Of a DNA stretch of 64,000 nucleotides, positions 25,562-34,011 are shown piece after piece. Every line of letters starts with the position of its first letter. Position 1 is the stretch's first letter. The notes under the pieces were generated by a model. It searched no databases. It had not been told where the DNA came from and saw only the letters and a program-made list of their open reading frames with translations. Made by a program: the position numbers and the translations under genes. The stretch spans positions 62,001 to 126,000 of the forward strand of contig DAIPGN010000001.1 in the NCBI GenBank assembly GCA_036771835.1, written 5' to 3'. The DNA is from UBA4877 sp002399285 (lineage in GTDB: Bacteria; Bacillota; Thermoanaerobacteria; Thermoanaerobacterales; UBA4877).

Positions 25562-26308
25562 ATGCTTTATTTAATAATCTTTGCGTTTGGCCTTATTATG
25601 GGAAGCTTCTTCAACGTCTGCATATACAGGCTTCCACAGGGGGATTCCGTGGTGTCTCCTCCTTCTCACTGTATATCTTGCGGCGCGAGGCTAAGGCCGG
25701 TGGATATGATCCCCGTCATAAGCTATATATCTCTCAAGGGCAGATGCAGGTACTGCGGAGAACCCATTGATAAGACGTATCCCACAGTGGAGAGCGCAGT
25801 TGGTCTTATATATCTTTTTACTTTTATAAATTGGGGATTTACATACCTTGCGGTCAAATACATGATTCTTTTTTCAGGACTGGTAATCATATTTTTTACC
25901 GACCTTAACGATCAGGTCATACCCGATTCAGTCTTGACGTGTATGTTTATACCCGGTATTGTTTTGAGCGCTGTTTTTAAGGAGAACCTTGCCGATAATC
26001 TTCTGGGCCTGTTATCCGGCTGCGGTGTGCTTCTGCTTATTGCCGCTCTTGTACCCGGAGGGATGGGCATGGGAGACGTCAAACTGATGGCGGTCTGCGG
26101 ATGGTACCTAGGCCTGAGACTGACTTGTCTGTCTCTGCTTTTGGCTTTTGTTACAGGAGCCGCCTTCGGCTTACTGCTCATCGCATGCGGGAGGAAAGGG
26201 ATGAAAGACATGATAGCATTCGGACCGTTTTTGGCCGCCGGGACATTGATATCTTCATTTTATGGCGGTTACATCATCAATGCCTATATGAGCATATTTG
26301 TCCTATGA
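25562..26308 (+). CDS. pilD: Prepilin peptidase / N-methyltransferase PilD
   Basis: This 248-residue A24 aspartic protease is a membrane protein with about seven hydrophobic segments. The cytoplasmic zinc domain has C37, C40, C62 and C65. The catalytic aspartates are D114 (FFTDLNDQVIPD) and D172 (GMGDVKLM). It removes the leader from prepilins and usually methylates the new N-terminus. Both domains are intact, so it should be bifunctional. Its stop codon overlaps the start of the next prepilin gene. Confidence 0.95.
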   Translation: MLYLIIFAFGLIMGSFFNVCIYRLPQGDSVVSPPSHCISCGARLRPVDMIPVISYISLKGRCRYCGEPIDKTYPTVESAVGLIYLFTFINWGFTYLAVKYMILFSGLVIIFFTDLNDQVIPDSVLTCMFIPGIVLSAVFKENLADNLLGLLSGCGVLLLIAALVPGGMGMGDVKLMAVCGWYLGLRLTCLSLLLAFVTGAAFGLLLIACGRKGMKDMIAFGPFLAAGTLISSFYGGYIINAYMSIFVL

Positions 26309-26778
26309 AAGCGCATAAGAACTGCGGAGGATTCAGCCTTATCGAGCTGCTATGTACCATAGCTATAATGGGGGTGATCCTATCGATATCATATCCTTCG
26401 ATATCCGCATACTTCAAATTTCAGTCTCAACTGGATGTGAAGACAACATCGGAACAGCTGCTGTTTGATATAAGGGATGTGAGACAGCAAAACATGAGCC
26501 AACCGAACACAAAATATACCCTGTATGTCTATGGTGATCATTACATCATTCAAAAGAGCAGCCGAGCGCTTCCAATCACTTTAAAAACGGTAAATGCTCC
26601 CAATGGGGTCACCTTTAAATCCAACATAGGCAATATAGAGTCAAACGGTGTCTACTTCAGCGTGACCGGGGCGCCGAGCAGCGCGGGGACCATATATATA
26701 AATGGAGCCGGTTTCAAATACACCCTTACAATACAGCCATCCACGGGCCGGGCCGCTATTGTAAAAAAGGAGCATTAG
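26305..26778 (+). CDS. Minor prepilin, GspH/FimT-like
   Basis: This 157-residue protein has the leader MKAHKNCGG and the prepilin motif FSLIELLCTIAIMGVILS; the rest is a beta-rich domain (QSSRALPITLK-type, then GVYFSVTGAPSSAGTIYI) like FimT/GspH minor pilins. Start at 26305 overlaps the pilD stop by 4 bases; an ORF extension back to 26101 lies inside pilD and is not credible. It probably belongs to the pilus-tip initiation complex. Confidence 0.85.
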   Translation: MKAHKNCGGFSLIELLCTIAIMGVILSISYPSISAYFKFQSQLDVKTTSEQLLFDIRDVRQQNMSQPNTKYTLYVYGDHYIIQKSSRALPITLKTVNAPNGVTFKSNIGNIESNGVYFSVTGAPSSAGTIYINGAGFKYTLTIQPSTGRAAIVKKEH

Positions 26779-26782
26779 GACC

Positions 26783-27175
26783 ATGACTATGCGGTTAAAA
26801 TTAAAAGAAAACGGCTTTAGTCTCATAGAGGTGATCGTCTCCATAGCCATACTTGCCATGGTTGCAATACCCGTTTTCGGTTCTCTATATAGCTCATTAA
26901 ATGCAGACAGAACTTCTGCAGTTTTAACTGAAGAGAGTACGATAGCGCAGAACATCGCGGAAGGTATAAAATCCGGAGATATAACTACAAAGCGGATAGA
27001 CGGATACTCCCTCAACGATAGGGTATATAAGATCGGCATTGACGAAATACCAAAGGATAACGGCATATCGCTTTACAATATAAATGTGAAATTGAAGGAC
27101 AGCGATAGGGATCCCTATCTGCTGGCATTCTTTTATAAATCCGATGCATTGTCGGACGGAGGTTCGATGCGCTGA
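26783..27175 (+). CDS. Minor prepilin, PilV-like
   Basis: This 130-residue protein has the leader MTMRLKLKENG, then FSLIEVIVSIAILAMVAIPV with the conserved Glu5. The mature domain is short and has a mixed polar sequence. It sits between the GspH-like and PilW-like genes, the usual order of a minor-pilin cassette. The start is the ATG at 26783; the ATG at 26789 is an alternative. Confidence 0.82.
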   Translation: MTMRLKLKENGFSLIEVIVSIAILAMVAIPVFGSLYSSLNADRTSAVLTEESTIAQNIAEGIKSGDITTKRIDGYSLNDRVYKIGIDEIPKDNGISLYNINVKLKDSDRDPYLLAFFYKSDALSDGGSMR

Positions 27176-27176
27176 G

Positions 27177-27596
27177 ATGAAAAGGGCAAATGGTTTTACA
27201 TTTATTGAGGTTTTGGCAGTATCGGCGTTGATATCCGTAATCGTACTTACTGCCGCTTCTCTTCTCTATGCTGCTTCCGATACATACGTAAAGAGCGAAG
27301 ACAGTACGGATATCAGGCAAAATGTAAGAGGGGCCATGGAGGCCATTACGCAGGACATAAAGAGAACGAACGATTCAAATAAAATAAGGGCAGGCAGCGG
27401 AAGGCTCTATGTAGGTGATAATAACTACTTTTTTACTGCCCGTAAGAACTGTATTTCCATGAATGGCAATGAGGGGCAGGAACTGGCAGATAGGATAGGC
27501 GGTTTCGCGTTTTCGGTTGACGGCAGGAAGGTTAACATTACTATCACGGGTATTGACGGTTTTTCCTTAAACAACATTATCTATCTGTTAAAATAA
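27177..27596 (+). CDS. Minor prepilin, PilW/ComGF-like
   Basis: This 139-residue protein has the leader MKRANG and the motif FTFIEVLAVSALISVIVLT. A segment DIRQNVRGAMEAITQDIKR resembles PilW/GspJ proteins. The ATG at 27177 lies one base after the previous stop; GGAGG is 14 bases upstream, a little far, so translation is probably coupled to the preceding gene. An in-frame upstream start at 27144 lies within that gene. Confidence 0.78.
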   Translation: MKRANGFTFIEVLAVSALISVIVLTAASLLYAASDTYVKSEDSTDIRQNVRGAMEAITQDIKRTNDSNKIRAGSGRLYVGDNNYFFTARKNCISMNGNEGQELADRIGGFAFSVDGRKVNITITGIDGFSLNNIIYLLK

Positions 27597-27637
27597 TAAT
27601 TTTGCCACTTTAGCATTATACAGATATAAAGGCGGTA

Positions 27638-28282
27638 ATGGCCGTGAAAAAGAGCAACAAGGGTTTTGTAATGGTATTCGTCTTGATAACAGCATCACTG
27701 CTGCTGATATTCGGCATGTCCCTGATGGGACTGGCTCTGTCCGAATATCGTATTGCCAATGCATACGCAGGAATACCGAAATCGCAGTATTTGGCTGAAT
27801 CCGGTTTAAATCAAATCAGATATGCGCTTCTCTACCATGCCGGCGAGATAGACAGCTCTATTACAGATGCAGTTGACGATATCAACGCGGGAAGTTATGA
27901 CACGGATAAATTGCGTATAGCGGCAAAAGTCAGGGCGGCCAACAATGCATTTGACGCTGCGCTGGACGATGTTAAAAATTCTGTGGGATCGGGTGGAAAA
28001 AATAACGTTTATGAGGACGGCTATTTTAAGATAAATAAAATCAACGTCACAGAGAAAGTTTCAGATGTTAATGCTTATCACAATGAGTACGATCCTCAGA
28101 AGGAAAGAAAAGACGTACTCGACGGCAGCGACATAAACGACTATCATACATTTGTCATATCCATAGAGGCAGAGGGATCATATAGAAATATTATCAGGAA
28201 AGGAACCGCTGAATTGAGATTTCACTTCGACAGCTTGTCGGAAGATGGGATTACAAACATAGAATCATGGAAGATAGAATAG
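27638..28282 (+). CDS. PilX-like pilus protein
   Basis: This 214-residue protein has the leader MAVKKSNKG followed by FVMVFVLITASLLLIFGMSL. The motif lacks the Glu5 found in most pilins, as in GspK/PilX proteins. The segment KSQYLAESGLNQIRYALL is typical of PilX N-terminal domains (the AESG motif). It is the largest of the pilin-like proteins here and likely sits at the pilus tip. Confidence 0.82.
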   Translation: MAVKKSNKGFVMVFVLITASLLLIFGMSLMGLALSEYRIANAYAGIPKSQYLAESGLNQIRYALLYHAGEIDSSITDAVDDINAGSYDTDKLRIAAKVRAANNAFDAALDDVKNSVGSGGKNNVYEDGYFKINKINVTEKVSDVNAYHNEYDPQKERKDVLDGSDINDYHTFVISIEAEGSYRNIIRKGTAELRFHFDSLSEDGITNIESWKIE

Positions 28283-28295
28283 GGGGATATGCTGC

Positions 28296-28574
28296 ATGCA
28301 GCTGAAAAATTGTATGGAAAGCGCGGTAGCCAACTTGTTGGATGATGCAATAAAGGATATGGATATATGCAAATGCGAAAGATGCAGGTATGATATTCAA
28401 GCCATTGCGTTAAACCATCTGCCGCCAAGATATGCGGTCACCGAGGAGGGCGAGGTATATGCCCGGATTGACGAGTTTTTTATATCTCAATACAGGGCTG
28501 ATATTATATTGGAGATAATAAAGGCCGCCGAGATTGTATCCAGGAATCCCAATCATGATATGAAATGCAGGTAA
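28296..28574 (+). CDS. comFB: ComFB family protein
   Basis: This 92-residue helical protein matches ComFB (NCMESAVANLLDD, then YDIQAIALNHLPPRYAVTEEG). It has a cysteine group (CKCERC, near residue 27), plausibly binding zinc. ComFB-like proteins in cyanobacteria have been reported to bind cyclic dinucleotides and affect pili and DNA uptake. Here it lies between the PilX-like gene and pilM, inside the pilus operon, overlapping pilM by 10 bases. A role as a regulator of pilus assembly is inferred from that position. Confidence 0.85.
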   Translation: MQLKNCMESAVANLLDDAIKDMDICKCERCRYDIQAIALNHLPPRYAVTEEGEVYARIDEFFISQYRADIILEIIKAAEIVSRNPNHDMKCR

Positions 28575-29566
28575 ACGGCAGGATGTTTAAAAGGAGTTAT
28601 CTTGGAATAGATATAGGCAGCGTCAGTATAAAGCTGGCAAATTCGCCGGTGAATATAATGGAACCCATATATGGGATCGCAGAGACTCCGCCGGGATCCT
28701 TTGAGGACGGATACATAAGGGATATTCCAACAATGGCTGAAGCTATAACGCAGTGTCTGCAGGGAAAAGACAAATTTCGTGGGAGAAACGTGGTTTTTTC
28801 CATATTGAGCAGCGATGTGATAATAAGAGACATGTCAGTACCCTCGGTGCCTGCGGGAGAGCTCCCTCAGTTAGTGAGGAATATGGCGCAGGAGTACATA
28901 CCAGCCTCTTTGAAAGAGTATGTCATAGACTATAAGACGGTAGGGATGCTGAACGAGGGCGAAACGCAAAAGCAAAGGCTGTTGTTGTTTGCCGCTCCGA
29001 TCGCTCTTATAGACGGCTATCTTGAGTTGGCGGATAAAATTAAGTCTAATCTTGCCGCTGTCGACGTATATCAAAATTGCATTATAAAGGCGGACAAACT
29101 TTTAAGAAGGGGCGATTACGGCAATTATCTCATACTCGATATGGGAGGGATGAGAAGCGCGGCCACCTTCTTCAGGGATAAATCGTATGCGTTCAGTAAG
29201 CTATTTGATTTTGGCGGCGAAGATATCACCCGTTTGATATCGGATCATATGGGTATACCCCGGAGCGAAGCGGAATATTTAAAAAAGAATTACACTGCCG
29301 ATGACGGTGAAATGGATATGTCCTCGATATGTAAGAGCTTTGCGGACGAATTGATCAGGTATGTGGACTATTATATATCGAGATATGATGCCAAGGGTCT
29401 GGAAAAGGTCATTTTAATAGGCGGCAGTTCCGGCTTTCATCCTCTGAGAGAATACATTTCGGAATGCCTTGATTTGGATGTGACCGCCGAGGACAGTTTT
29501 ATGCCGGAGCCATACGGCATGATATTCAATGCATTAGGTGCTTCTATGAGAGAGGGACGCGAATGA
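28565..29566 (+). CDS. pilM: Type IV pilus assembly protein PilM
   Basis: This 333-residue actin/FtsA-like ATPase begins with the phosphate-1 motif LGIDIGSVSIKLA and has GNYLILDMGGMRSAAT and LIGGSSGFHPLREYI further on. PilM is cytoplasmic and docks the N-terminus of PilN below the membrane. The ATG at 28565 overlaps comFB; ATG 28583 (MFKRSY) is a plausible later start. pilN begins 4 bases before its end. Confidence 0.93.
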   Translation: MQVNGRMFKRSYLGIDIGSVSIKLANSPVNIMEPIYGIAETPPGSFEDGYIRDIPTMAEAITQCLQGKDKFRGRNVVFSILSSDVIIRDMSVPSVPAGELPQLVRNMAQEYIPASLKEYVIDYKTVGMLNEGETQKQRLLLFAAPIALIDGYLELADKIKSNLAAVDVYQNCIIKADKLLRRGDYGNYLILDMGGMRSAATFFRDKSYAFSKLFDFGGEDITRLISDHMGIPRSEAEYLKKNYTADDGEMDMSSICKSFADELIRYVDYYISRYDAKGLEKVILIGGSSGFHPLREYISECLDLDVTAEDSFMPEPYGMIFNALGASMREGRE

Positions 29567-30096
29567 AGGATATAAACCTTATACCGGAAGAATACATAAG
29601 AAAAAAGAAGCGAGGCAGGGAGATCGCTGCCGGAACGGTCTTATCCATAACGGCGGTATGTCTTCTGGGTATTTTGCTGGGGCTTCCTTATTATGTCCTG
29701 CACTCATTGGATTCGATCGATAGAGATTTGGACGGCAGTATAGAGTCTCTTAATGATAGCCGGCTGGGTATCGATGCTCTAAAAAGGGTGAGCGGCGAAG
29801 AAAAAGCCCATAAGGCTGTCGCCGATACCCTGAGTAAAAGCAGGTTTTCGGCGTCGGAGATCATATCTGATGTTGCGGGATGCGTACCCTCGGGGATCTC
29901 GTTGAATCTGCTGACCGTCGATCGTACGAATATATCATTGGGAGGAGAAGCCTTGGATAACGGAAGCATTTCAGCGTTTGCCTTGAATTTGCGAGGGTTG
30001 GAAGGAGTTAAAGACGTGACTATAAGAACCTCGGACAAGGGGGAAAATGAAATTTTAAGTTTCCGCATAGATGTGATCATAAAAGGAGCAAAGTAG
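29563..30096 (+). CDS. pilN: Type IV pilus assembly protein PilN
   Basis: This 177-residue bitopic membrane protein starts with the conserved cytoplasmic motif KDINLIPEEYIRKKK, which binds PilM. One membrane segment follows (residues 21-44), then an extracytoplasmic ferredoxin-like domain. It forms an alignment complex with PilO. Start overlaps pilM by 4 bases. Confidence 0.92.
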   Translation: MKDINLIPEEYIRKKKRGREIAAGTVLSITAVCLLGILLGLPYYVLHSLDSIDRDLDGSIESLNDSRLGIDALKRVSGEEKAHKAVADTLSKSRFSASEIISDVAGCVPSGISLNLLTVDRTNISLGGEALDNGSISAFALNLRGLEGVKDVTIRTSDKGENEILSFRIDVIIKGAK

Positions 30097-30097
30097 G

Positions 30098-30748
30098 ATG
30101 AAAATAAACCGCAGAGATAAAAACCTCCTTATTTTTACGCTAATATTTTGTTTTTTTGCTTATTATACCGGTCATGTATTTGTACCTCAGTACAAAAAAA
30201 TACATACGCTGCAGGAGGAGATAGCAAACAAGGAAAGTATAATTACCGATACGGCCGCGGTTTTAAACGGCATAGACGGCGAGATATCTTCGTCGCCGTC
30301 AGAGATTACTTCCGTACTGGATATTGTTCCGAATGCCAAGGATACCGAATTCCTGTTAAAATCCCTGGACGGTGTAATAGCCGCCGGCGGAATGAATCAG
30401 ACAGGCATTGGCTTCGGAGATGAATCCAGATGCGAATTGCCAGGCTACGGCAATAATAAGGGGGCCATAAAAGTCAAATATAATGTGGTTCCTGTGGATA
30501 TCAAGTTAAAGGGTACATACAGGCAGGCTATAAACACCATGGCTTTGCTGGAAAGTCAAAAGAGACTTTTTAATTATAAAAGCATCGATATGACGGCAGA
30601 CCAGAACGGAAACATAAATCTCAGCCTTTCTTTAGAATATTATAGCATGGGAAAAGATGCGGAAGCGGTCACACAAGAGACGCAGGGCGGCGGGAAGGAT
30701 GATCCCTTTCAGCCGATCATAAAATCTGAAGTGCATCACAAGCCATGA
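30098..30748 (+). CDS. pilO: Type IV pilus assembly protein PilO
   Basis: This 216-residue protein has a membrane segment near residues 9-27 (LLIFTLIFCFFAYYTGHVF), a coiled-coil stretch (IHTLQEEIANKESIITDTAA) and a ferredoxin-like domain with VVPVDIKLKGTYRQAINTMA. It pairs with PilN. It is the last gene of the operon; PilP and the secretin PilQ are absent, as expected for a cell without an outer membrane. Confidence 0.9.
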   Translation: MKINRRDKNLLIFTLIFCFFAYYTGHVFVPQYKKIHTLQEEIANKESIITDTAAVLNGIDGEISSSPSEITSVLDIVPNAKDTEFLLKSLDGVIAAGGMNQTGIGFGDESRCELPGYGNNKGAIKVKYNVVPVDIKLKGTYRQAINTMALLESQKRLFNYKSIDMTADQNGNINLSLSLEYYSMGKDAEAVTQETQGGGKDDPFQPIIKSEVHHKP

Positions 30749-30779
30749 ATTAGTAACAGAACTGTGTTTTTTTATTTAC

Positions 30780-30809
30780 TTGTTATAGCCGATGGGTATA
30801 TGATAAAAT
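30780..30809 (+). promoter_or_regulatory. Promoter before the endonuclease IV-like gene
   Basis: TTGTTA (30780-30785) and TAAAAT (30804-30809) are 18 bases apart, with TG at 30801-30802 giving an extended -10. I see only a very weak terminator (ACAG-aa-CTGT plus T run, near 30757-30772) between pilO and this site. Confidence 0.55.
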
Positions 30810-30830
30810 GTTCAGAGGAAGGTGATATAC

Positions 30831-31691
30831 ATGGCGGCACTTTTTGGCCCTTCGGGCAACTCACAGAGTTTCTATGATGAAGGACACAAGTCGACTGCTG
30901 AGGCCCCGGATTGGCTCAAAGAGCGGGGGCTCGATGCTTTCGAATATTCTTTCGGAAGAGGTGTCAGGATAAAGGAAGATACCGCGCGGGAAATAGGAAA
31001 CGGCTTTGCTGCTCAGGGTATAGTAATGAGCGTTCATGCACCGTTCTACATCAATCTTGCTTCGACTGATGAGGAAAAGAAGAAAAACACCTTGAGATAT
31101 TTTAATGAGAGCATGACCGCGGCTCATTGGATGGGCGCAAAGAGAGTGATATTCCATCCCGGTTCTGCAGGAGGCGAAAACAGAGACGAGGCTTTCGGAA
31201 GAGCTCTGGATTTTTTTGAGGAGATTGTAGATGAGATAGGGTCGCTGGGATATGGTGAAGTGCATCTTTGCCCGGAGACACTTGGTAAAATCAATCAGTT
31301 GGGTACATTGGAAGAGGTACTGCAGCTTTGCCATATAGACAAACAAATAATTCCGGCGATTGATTTCGGACACCTTTATGCAAGAACGGCCGGAGGCATA
31401 AAGGGAAGGGACGACTACAAGAGGATACTGGACATGATGGAGGATGAGCTCGCGGATGAGAGGGCAAGGAATTTTCACATACATTTCAGCCACATCGAGT
31501 ATACGAAGCAGGGAGAGAAAAAGCATCGTGACTTTAAAGATGAAGGATATGGCCCTGATTTTGCGCCTTTGGCCGAACTGATGGCCGAGCGCAATATGCA
31601 GCCCGTAGTTATCAGCGAATCTCCCACCATGATGGCTGAGGATGCAAGAACCATGAAGGATATATATTTGAAAGTAAAAAACAGTCTGTAA
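30831..31691 (+). CDS. Endonuclease IV-like TIM-barrel protein
   Basis: This 286-residue AP endonuclease family 2 / sugar isomerase-like protein has metal-site segments SVHAPFYINLAS, VIFHPGSAGG, LCPETLG, AIDFGHLYAR and HIHFSHIEYT, matching the Nfo three-metal site. It probably cuts DNA at abasic sites, but some relatives act on small molecules. The ATG at 30831 follows GAGGAAGGTGAT. Location after the pilus genes looks incidental, since it has its own promoter. Confidence 0.8.
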   Translation: MAALFGPSGNSQSFYDEGHKSTAEAPDWLKERGLDAFEYSFGRGVRIKEDTAREIGNGFAAQGIVMSVHAPFYINLASTDEEKKKNTLRYFNESMTAAHWMGAKRVIFHPGSAGGENRDEAFGRALDFFEEIVDEIGSLGYGEVHLCPETLGKINQLGTLEEVLQLCHIDKQIIPAIDFGHLYARTAGGIKGRDDYKRILDMMEDELADERARNFHIHFSHIEYTKQGEKKHRDFKDEGYGPDFAPLAELMAERNMQPVVISESPTMMAEDARTMKDIYLKVKNSL

Positions 31692-31766
31692 GGAATACTA
31701 TTAAATAAATCAAATTTGTGTTAATATATAAAAGTGATTTATAGTAAAAGGAAGGAGGTTTTTCAT

Positions 31767-32828
31767 TTGAACAGGACAGAAAAACTCAGAAAAGGACTGG
31801 AAGCACTGCACATAGAAGCTGCTTTGATCTTCGAACCTCATAATATTTATTATATGACAGGATTCAAGGGCGGAGAAGGCTGCGCGGTTATTACCAAGGA
31901 CAAGGCTTATCTGACTACCGATTTTAGATACATTGAGCAGGCGCAAAAGGAATCGCCGGACTGGGAGATCGTAAGGGTGGATAATCCCTCTAAAGATCTT
32001 TCCGGTTTTATAGAGGGTCTCGGCATAAAATATGTGGGTTTTGAAGAAGAGTTTGTAAGCTTCAGTACATATACCAATCTGAAGGGATCCATGAAGGGGA
32101 TTGAATTAGTGCCTTTGAACGGCCTTATTGAGGACATCAGGCGGGTTAAGGACGAGGAAGAGATAAAGAATATCGCAAAGGCTCAATCCTTGGCCGAGGA
32201 AGCCTTGACTTATGTAAAGAGTATGATCAGGCCTGGCATAACTGAGAGGCAGCTGGCCTTGGAACTGGAGTTTTACATAAAGAAGAAGGGTGCGTCCGGC
32301 TTGTCTTTCGATACGATAGTGGCAAGCGGTCTCAGATCGTCGCTTCCCCATGGACAGCCTACCGATAAAGCAGTAGAGGAGGGTGACTTTGTCACTATAG
32401 ACTTTGGTATCATCTGGGACTGGTACTGCTCCGATATGACAAGAACTTATGCCGTAGGGAAGATAAGCGATAAACAAAGAGAGATATATGATGTTGTGCT
32501 GGAAGCTCAATTGACGGCGCTGGAAGGTACAAAAGCCGGAATGACGGGCGCCGATGTGGATAAGCTTGCACGGGATGTCATAGAGAAACATGGCTACGGC
32601 GAGTATTTCGGGCATGGTCTCGGACATGGCGTCGGTCTACAGATACACGAGCTTCCCATGGTCAACAGAAGGGGAACAAAACCGCTGCAGGAAAACAGCA
32701 TAATCACATGTGAACCGGGCATCTATATACCAGGCTTGGGAGGAGTACGTATCGAGGACATTCTTGTTGTTAAAGATAATGGTATATTGAATTTAACACA
32801 TATCGGCAAAAAATTGGAGATACTATAG
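31767..32828 (+). CDS. Xaa-Pro aminopeptidase (M24 family)
   Basis: This 353-residue metallopeptidase has a creatinase N-terminal domain (residues 1-125) and a pita-bread catalytic domain. The metal ligands fall in DFGIIWDWYCSDMTRTY, FGHGLGHGVGLQIHE, ITCEPGIYIPG and GVRIEDILVV. It removes N-terminal residues before proline. It lies just before efp; this pairing of a proline peptidase with the factor that relieves polyproline stalling is conserved in Firmicutes. The TTG at 31767 is used because AAGGAGG lies 9 bases upstream. Confidence 0.93.
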   Translation: MNRTEKLRKGLEALHIEAALIFEPHNIYYMTGFKGGEGCAVITKDKAYLTTDFRYIEQAQKESPDWEIVRVDNPSKDLSGFIEGLGIKYVGFEEEFVSFSTYTNLKGSMKGIELVPLNGLIEDIRRVKDEEEIKNIAKAQSLAEEALTYVKSMIRPGITERQLALELEFYIKKKGASGLSFDTIVASGLRSSLPHGQPTDKAVEEGDFVTIDFGIIWDWYCSDMTRTYAVGKISDKQREIYDVVLEAQLTALEGTKAGMTGADVDKLARDVIEKHGYGEYFGHGLGHGVGLQIHELPMVNRRGTKPLQENSIITCEPGIYIPGLGGVRIEDILVVKDNGILNLTHIGKKLEIL

Positions 32829-32845
32829 GCAGGAGGTATTTTTAA

Positions 32846-33403
32846 ATGGTTACAGCGGGTGATTTTAGGAAAGGGATGACCGTTGAGATCGATGGGCAGA
32901 TATGTCTTATCGTCGATTTTCAGCATGTAAAACCGGGCAAGGGCGCGGCATTTGTTCGGACAAAGTACAAAAATGTCCTGACGGGTGCCGTGGTGGAGAG
33001 GACATTTAATCCGACAGAAAAATTTGAAGAGGTACATATAGAGAGAAAGGATATGCAATACTTATATAATGATGGCAATCTATATTATTTTATGGATCTT
33101 GATACTTATGAGCAGCAGGCTATAGGTACTGACAAGGTCGAGGATGCCATCCCGTATCTGAAAGAAAATATGGTCGCTACTTTGGAGTTTTATAAGGGAG
33201 AGGTTATTTCTGTTTCACCGCCTACCTTTGTCGAACTGGAAGTTGTGGAAACGGAGCCCGGCGTTAAAGGTAATACTGTTTCCGGCAGTACTAAGCCCGC
33301 TAAAGTAGAAACGGGGGCGTCGATCCAGGTACCTCTTTTTGTTAACCAGGGAGACGTTGTCAGGATAGACACCAGGACCGGAGAGTACATGGAAAGAGCA
33401 TGA
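32846..33403 (+). CDS. efp: Translation elongation factor P
   Basis: This 185-residue factor relieves ribosomes stalled at proline runs. The three barrel domains are visible. The tip of domain I has KPGKGAAFVRTKYKNV, with the lysine in PGKG in the position that is modified in other bacteria. The C-terminal signature is VNQGDVVRIDTRTGEYMERA. The ATG at 32846 follows GCAGGAGG. No modification gene (epmA or ymfI) is seen in the window. Confidence 0.97.
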   Translation: MVTAGDFRKGMTVEIDGQICLIVDFQHVKPGKGAAFVRTKYKNVLTGAVVERTFNPTEKFEEVHIERKDMQYLYNDGNLYYFMDLDTYEQQAIGTDKVEDAIPYLKENMVATLEFYKGEVISVSPPTFVELEVVETEPGVKGNTVSGSTKPAKVETGASIQVPLFVNQGDVVRIDTRTGEYMERA

Positions 33404-33447
33404 TGTTTTATGCGGTTTGCTAAATTTATAATAAAGGAGGATTCGAC

Positions 33448-33837
33448 GTGGAATATTTGAATGAAAAGGTCTCTTACCTGAGAGGCCTGGCCGAGGGCTT
33501 GGGAGTAAGTGAGGATACCAAGGAGAGCAAAATGATCATGGCGATAATCGATACGCTTGGAGAGTTTGCCGACGCTGTAAATGATCTGGACGAGAGTCAA
33601 TCCGAACTCAGCGATTATTTGGAAGATATGGATGAGGACCTTGCCGATCTGGAGGATGATTACTACGATGAAGACGACGGCTACTGCAGCGTGGAGTGTC
33701 CCAACTGCCATGAGACGATTTTTATTGACGAGGACGCTTACTACAACGGCGAGAGTGTGGAGTGCCCAAAGTGTCATGAGATGGTAGAGTTTACGTGCGA
33801 TGATCACTGCGAGGATACGGACGACGACGAGGAATAG
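33448..33837 (+). CDS. CD1247 N-terminal domain protein with zinc ribbon
   Basis: This 129-residue protein begins with a conserved clostridial helical domain (MEYLNEKVSYLRGLAEGLG, residues 1-55) and continues into a very acidic linker. A zinc ribbon made of two CxxC pairs (CPNC and CPKC) with one more CDDHC group closes it. It sits between efp and spoIIIAA, its usual place in Clostridia. Function unknown. GTG start with AAAGGAGG upstream. Confidence 0.85.
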   Translation: MEYLNEKVSYLRGLAEGLGVSEDTKESKMIMAIIDTLGEFADAVNDLDESQSELSDYLEDMDEDLADLEDDYYDEDDGYCSVECPNCHETIFIDEDAYYNGESVECPKCHEMVEFTCDDHCEDTDDDEE

Positions 33838-33874
33838 GATGTCTTAATAAACTGTATATAAACTGGCAGGCCGC

Positions 33875-33916
33875 GATAAATCGTGCAGTGCAATTTTGCG
33901 TTTGCACGAGATTATC
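33875..33916. other. Structured hairpin in the gap before spoIIIAA
   Basis: TCGTGCA (33881-33887) pairs with TGCACGA (33903-33909). The stem extends outward through GATAA (33875-33879) and TTATC (33912-33916) with a small bulge, and inward a GCAA/TTGC pairing is possible. Together with the terminator 12 bases later it could be the 3' part of an mRNA or a short RNA. Confidence 0.6.
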
Positions 33917-33927
33917 ATCGGTCTGAA

Positions 33928-33953
33928 GATGGGTTTTTGCCCATCTTTTTTTT
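33928..33953 (+). terminator. Rho-independent terminator before spoIIIAA
   Basis: GATGGG (33928-33933) pairs with CCCATC (33940-33945), followed by eight T. It separates the housekeeping genes from the sporulation operon. Confidence 0.9.
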
Positions 33954-34011
33954 ATTGGCATAATTCCGGATGAATTCAAATATAAATGTTACAGAAAAGG
34001 AGGACATGCAA

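Noticed and set aside
26101..26304. N-terminal extension of the GspH-like pilin
   Set aside because: The extension lies in pilD and would hide the prepilin leader; the ATG at 26305 fits.
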